Positions 59,608 to 64,000 of a stretch of 64,000 nucleotides of DNA are shown in pieces; the first letter of the stretch is position 1; each line of letters starts with the position of its first letter. Origin of the DNA: Piper betle (Eukaryota; Streptophyta; Magnoliopsida; Piperales; Piperaceae); the NCBI GenBank assembly GCA_033002965.1, contig JAURVB010008873.1, positions 1 through 64,000 on the forward strand, read 5' to 3'. The position numbers and the translations under genes were made by a program. The notes beneath the pieces were generated by a model. The model was not told where the DNA came from, did not search any database, and was given only the letters and a program-made list of their open reading frames with translations.

Positions 59608-61677
59608 TCAAGCAAAGGTGGAGAGAATGTTCTTCTTGATGGTGAACTCATCAACCTTCAATGCGCTGAGAGACTGCAAACACATAGTATAGCAAAAATT
59701 TATGCATTTGATAAAAACCAGGATTCATAAATGGGTCAATAAATCAATAGAAAATTTTTTTGCCATTGCATTTCCAAAGAAAATAGGCCAGCTCAAACAC
59801 AAAGTTCCAAGGCCACAATTAGCTCCTAAAATGGGAGTACTGGTAAGGTAGGCATATAGCTAAACTTACCTTCTGAAGCATGCGCTCAAGCCGCTCGCTT
59901 TCTGTCTTCGCATAGTCAGCACCCTTTTCGATATATTTCTTGGCCGTCTTCAAATAGATCTGTCCATACCTGGTAAAAGCAAATGCATTTTGAACTCACA
60001 ACAGGCTCTGAAAGCGAGCAGTGTATAAAAGAAAAAAGGAGTAAGAGTTACATATGCTTTCATAGCTATACCTTGCAGAAGAACCCTTGAGCTGCCCCTC
60101 CTCCTCTTCCATCTTAGACAGAATAGATTTGCGCTCATCATTTGCAGCACTGACAAATTCCTTGACCAGAGTGCTTAAACTAGCAACAACTCCAGCCTGA
60201 CAAGGCAAAAGGCTTTACAGATGTAAATCACCCACCAAATAATTCACAAAATCATGTGTAAACAACCATTTATTCTTTACCTCAGAAGATAGTTGTCCTT
60301 TCCCATCACGTCTAGTTCCACATTTCTCGTTGAAAAAGTTCACAAAATCGTCTAAATCACGCCCTCCATCATAGTCTTCACCAGCCTTGTTGTCCTTGGG
60401 GAAGAATTTCAGTGTTGGGTAACCACTGACTCCATACCTGCAAGGGAAAATTTTATCTATTAGAAATGAATTTTAAAGCCATTAAAAAGATGCAGAAGTA
60501 AAATGTGTCTCAAATGTATAAGTTAATGAAACTCGCAAGTGCTAATAACTCAAACCAATAGATACATTCTGTAATTTCACTACACTGAAAACATTAATAT
60601 CTATTATCCACAGATTTTTGAATATTCTGAGCTTACTTTTCAGCCAGATCCTTGAATTTATCAGCATCTAGGTTGGCAACTACAACATCTTCTTCATTTT
60701 TGAAAGCTGTGGCTACCTTCTCGTATATCTGAAAGACAAACAGTTAAAGATGTTTATACACACTTAACACCTTATTGACACTCACGCAACACCAAAGTTT
60801 AGAACTTCAGTTTTCACAAAGCTGTTTCATACTTACGGGAGCAAGATTTTTGCAGTGCCCACACCTAGGGTAGAAATGAAATGTTGATATTAGAATCACA
60901 CATGCTGCAAAACAAATAGAAACTCCACAAGATACACATATAAAGCTTCGAAGAACTCACCATGGTGCATAGAATTCAACAAGAACATCCTTGGTCTGAT
61001 CCAAAACCACATTGTCAAAGTTTTCATCTGTCAGAACAACTACACTAGAAGGAACACTCGCCAACTTTACATTGGTGCCTGCATACAAAGAAACAGATTT
61101 GCTAACAGCCTCAGACACATAAAGACAACATTCAATATAAGATTCAATATAATTGCGGTCTTTAACACAGGAATGGACTATGAAGAAATTTAATAGAAAG
61201 GGAGCCAAGATCTCTTCAACAAAAAAATACAACAAAAATACTCAAGGATTGTGTTGACGTAATGTCAACTGTAATGGGCATGAAAGAAGCAACATGCCTA
61301 GAAGAATGCCACTGCATACATATATCACATTGTCATAATACTCAATAACTACTACAAGCTTTTCCAATACAATAGCCAGTCAAAATTTTGATCATCTTCA
61401 CTAATGAAATCCAAACAAGAAAACATAAGCATAAGTCATACCTCCTTCAGCATTAACAAACTCAACCAGTGCTTCTGCTGTTCTTGCACCTTCATACCTG
61501 CATAACATATTATTAGAAATCCATGTTTTGCTAGGGCACAAAAATGAAAAAAATATTTGTATCCAATCAAATTTAGTACTTCTTCGGCTCCAAGGAGTTT
61601 TTTGGAAACCATTTAATTGTTGGGTATCCTGTAACTCCATTTTTACTGCAAAGGTTCTTCTGGTCATCACAATCGAC
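59608..61677 (-). CDS. PDIL2-1: Protein disulfide isomerase, PDIL2-1 type (5' exons not found)
   Basis: Nine consecutive exons on the minus strand: 61677-61580, 61497-61442, 61078-60961, 60864-60837, 60728-60637, 60437-60281, 60196-60072, 59969-59870 and 59673-59608. They give 840 bases in a clean frame, 279 residues. The first visible exon starts VDCDDQKNL, inside thioredoxin-like domain a ([26 protein letters not shown]). Domain a' follows with [15 protein letters not shown] (active CGHC) and [13 protein letters not shown]. The C-terminal ERp29/D domain includes [30 protein letters not shown] and ends ILSTFA with no KDEL. Family members fold secretory proteins in the ER and are about 365 residues. 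The signal peptide and first CGHC exon, about 85 residues, are not seen between 61678 and the window end, where an LTR-like sequence begins at 62184. Either the intron is enlarged by the insertion or the gene is truncated. Confidence 0.93.
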
Positions 61678-62183
61678 CTGTACCATCATTCAAATGCTTA
61701 GGAGACAAAAATGGCAGAGAAAAGATATGAAAATTACTCAATTAAAAAACACAAATTTGTTTTCCACTCAAGTACGTTCTCAGCTCAATTTGCTGATTGG
61801 TAAAACATATTTTCCTTCAATAGCATGAACCGAAAAATAACATAGCTGGGCAACATAACATTGTCTTTGAACTTCCAATACAGAAGCATAATTGAGCCTC
61901 TTATAAATGAAAAGATATCGCAACCAAACGTGGTTTTTCCTAACTAAACAAAAACACAAAAGACGAATAGACTTGTGTGCTCCTTTAATTTTAATTTTAG
62001 CTAATGCCAACCACCAAGTAGAGATACTAGACACAATCACCATCTACAACTTACTGACTTTTGAGAATGACATTATTCTGTTTGAAAAATATAATTCTTG
62101 TTACAATGAACTGGCCATAAAAAACTTTGTGGAGGAGTTTGACATTGGACACCATTTCTGCCACACGCTTTTAAAAGAGAACA
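61678..62183. other. PDI intron or 5' flank
   Basis: The sequence immediately upstream of the first visible PDI exon ends in an acceptor (TGGTACAG|GTC on the minus strand), so at least the start of this region is intron. No further PDI exon was found in it. Confidence 0.55.
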
Positions 62184-64000
62184 TGTAAAACCCGTGTCTC
62201 CGGCCCGGTGTTTTGCATGTCGGTCGGTTCACCAATTAAATAACATACGGACCGGTCCCTTCCGTGGATCGATATGTGTTATAAGATTGGTTGGGATTAG
62301 CGTGTTGTCAAGGTTGAGTTGTTGACCCACGATGTTTTGTGCTTTAATTGTGTGTTCATTTAGCGAATGCGGCGGAATTTAGCCGAGTGGATATCTATTA
62401 CCGAGGCAAGTTTTGTGTTTGTTTTAGGTTTTTCCTTTTTGGTCCGGCCACGCTTAGTTTGTTTTGTTTCCGGTTTTCTCGTTTTTGGTTTTGTCATAAA
62501 GGAATTCTTAAAAGTACAAACTTTATTATTTTTTAAAAACTTTTTTCCTTAGATTTGTTGGCCAAAAACTCTTTTGTAAAACCCCACAAATCCACCTTTG
62601 TTTCAGCCAAAAAAAAAAGAAAGAAAAAAATGTGGCCTTTCTTTCCCCCTAACTTCTCTCTCTTCCCCACCTTTTTTCCTTACTTGCCCACCATCTCTAC
62701 CCCATCCAAACCATTTCAATGACTCAAAATCAGCAAAGATTTGGCTTCTTCAACCTTGCTCATTCATTTCCTTGGGCTAGAGGTTCTTCTTCCTCCCTTC
62801 TTTCTTCTTTTCTTCCATGCATGTGTTCTTTTCTCGCATCATTGGGAGGAATTTATTGTATTTATTTGTTTTTGTGTTTGTCTGTGCTGAATTTAAGCTT
62901 CCTTCATAGTTTAATTTTCTTTTTGTGCATTAGATTAAAATCCCACTTCTTCATGTCATGTTCTAACCCAAGTTTAGTTTTTTATGGGAATCTTTTTATT
63001 TAATTTTGAATTAATTCTGAATTTCACCTAAGTAAATTGGGTATTTAGAATTGTTGTCTGGTTATTATGGGCCTGTTTCTAAGAGGATTTAGAAGTTGTT
63101 TAGAGTCTCTTGCGGCTGATTTGACTTAAGATTGGAGTTTTGGATGTGTAAGAGAAAGTTTACCGAAAAATTTGAAGTTACGAAGAAGTTCGTTTGGGTG
63201 TTTAGAACTTAGTTGCTATAGTCTATATCACCTAAACGAAGTTACTAATAACCCTAGGGAGTTTTTAAAACTAAAAATGAAGGTTAAAATGAAGTTTTAT
63301 ATCATTTTAGAATTTAGGCTAATTTTATTCCGAATTTAGGGATAATTAGATTGACACTTAAAAATCAAGTTAAAAAGAATATCTAATCATTTACACCAGT
63401 TTAAATTAACCATGGGATAAATTAGGATAACTCATAAAATATATTAGAGCTTGTCTAATTAGATTTCCAAGGCTTAGTTAATCTATGAAAGAATAAGTTG
63501 TGGCTATGCAATGTTTAAGTCTTGCTTAAGGGCCGATTTTGGATAGATGGAGTAGCCCTCTTATGTATGAATTTTGTATGTTGATTTGTTTTGTGCATTG
63601 TTACTTGCCTTGTTGATTTGTTGTGGGTTGCGAACGCACAATTTTTGCATGCTAAGTTATCACATATCATCACAAGCATGCATACATTCATGATTTTAGT
63701 AGTCTTAGTGATTAATCCTCTTTTAAGTGTGTGGTGGAGCTCGTCGATAGGTGTGTCGTAGTAGGCTCTCCAAATCAAGTCCATTAGGACTATTTTTACT
63801 TCAGCTATTGTTTGTTATTGGATTTTAAATTGTAGATGGTGGATATGTGGAGAGATGACCATAAAGCTAATTCCCGAACTGACTTCCCATATGAGCATGA
63901 TGGAGGAGATATATAGAGTCAGCGAGGTTTTTTATTTATGTTTGTTATGCTACTCCAATAGATGATTCTGGTGCTTATGTTATGTTATGCTTGTTTAGAG
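62184..64000 (+). mobile_element. Putative Ty3/gypsy LTR running off the window
   Basis: At 62184 the sequence changes to TGTAAAACCCGTGTCTCCGG and then GGTTCACC and GGACCGGTCCC. This resembles starts of large gypsy LTRs and the style of the solo LTR at 12191 (TGTAACACCCC...CCGGTTCACG). A pyrimidine-rich stretch at 62625-62840 fits an LTR transcribed leader. No CA end, second LTR or pol domain is visible, so boundaries and class are inferred. Confidence 0.45.

Overview
This window is plant nuclear DNA. It has multi-exon genes with short GT-AG introns, AT-rich spacers, LTR retrotransposons and plant-specific families. GC-rich exons in the intronless or intron-poor genes, beside AT-rich multi-exon genes, suggest a monocot, but I cannot name the species. 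Gene models were spliced by hand from reading frame, splice-site dinucleotides and protein-family knowledge.

Layout. 0.3-2.1 kb (-): an intronless bHLH factor of the JAM/bHLH13 group. 2.1-17 kb: repeats, with a miniature LTR element at 7.7-8.3 kb and, at 10.65-16.6 kb, a decayed Ty1/copia element that carries a nested 2.97-kb solo LTR. Both nested elements have perfect target-site duplications. 17.1-18.1 kb (+): a glutaredoxin-like protein. 18.7-19.1 kb: a complete-looking 417-bp TRIM element. 20.0-21.4 kb (+): a starch synthase I pseudogene fragment. 24.0-25.0 kb (-): an ATL-type RING-H2 ubiquitin ligase. 27.7-29.4 kb (+): plastid ribosomal protein bS6. 35.1-38.1 kb (+): a long coiled-coil protein. 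42.5-44.1 kb (+): a small plant protein with a VPFxWEExPGKPR-like motif. 48.0-49.9 kb (+): an ABI-like SCAR/WAVE-complex subunit. 50.9-53.8 kb (-): an alpha/beta hydrolase. 55.4-57.4 kb (-): a telomere-repeat-binding single-Myb-histone protein. 59.6-61.7 kb (-): the 3' part of a protein disulfide isomerase gene, whose first exons are displaced by what looks like a gypsy LTR running off the window end.

The genes do not form a pathway; this is an ordinary plant gene neighbourhood. Two features stand out. First, every gene between 17 and 44 kb needs at least one single-base indel to restore its conserved reading frame, often in a short homopolymer, while the bHLH gene and the four genes from 48 to 62 kb splice into perfect frames. 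This points to an unpolished assembly block or, less likely, a decaying haplotype. Second, the ABI-like gene needs two GC-AG introns to stay in frame. I found no convincing novel biological system. The most informative structures are the nested and miniature retroelements, the duplicated 3' splice site at 36.4-36.6 kb and the contiguous frameshift block.
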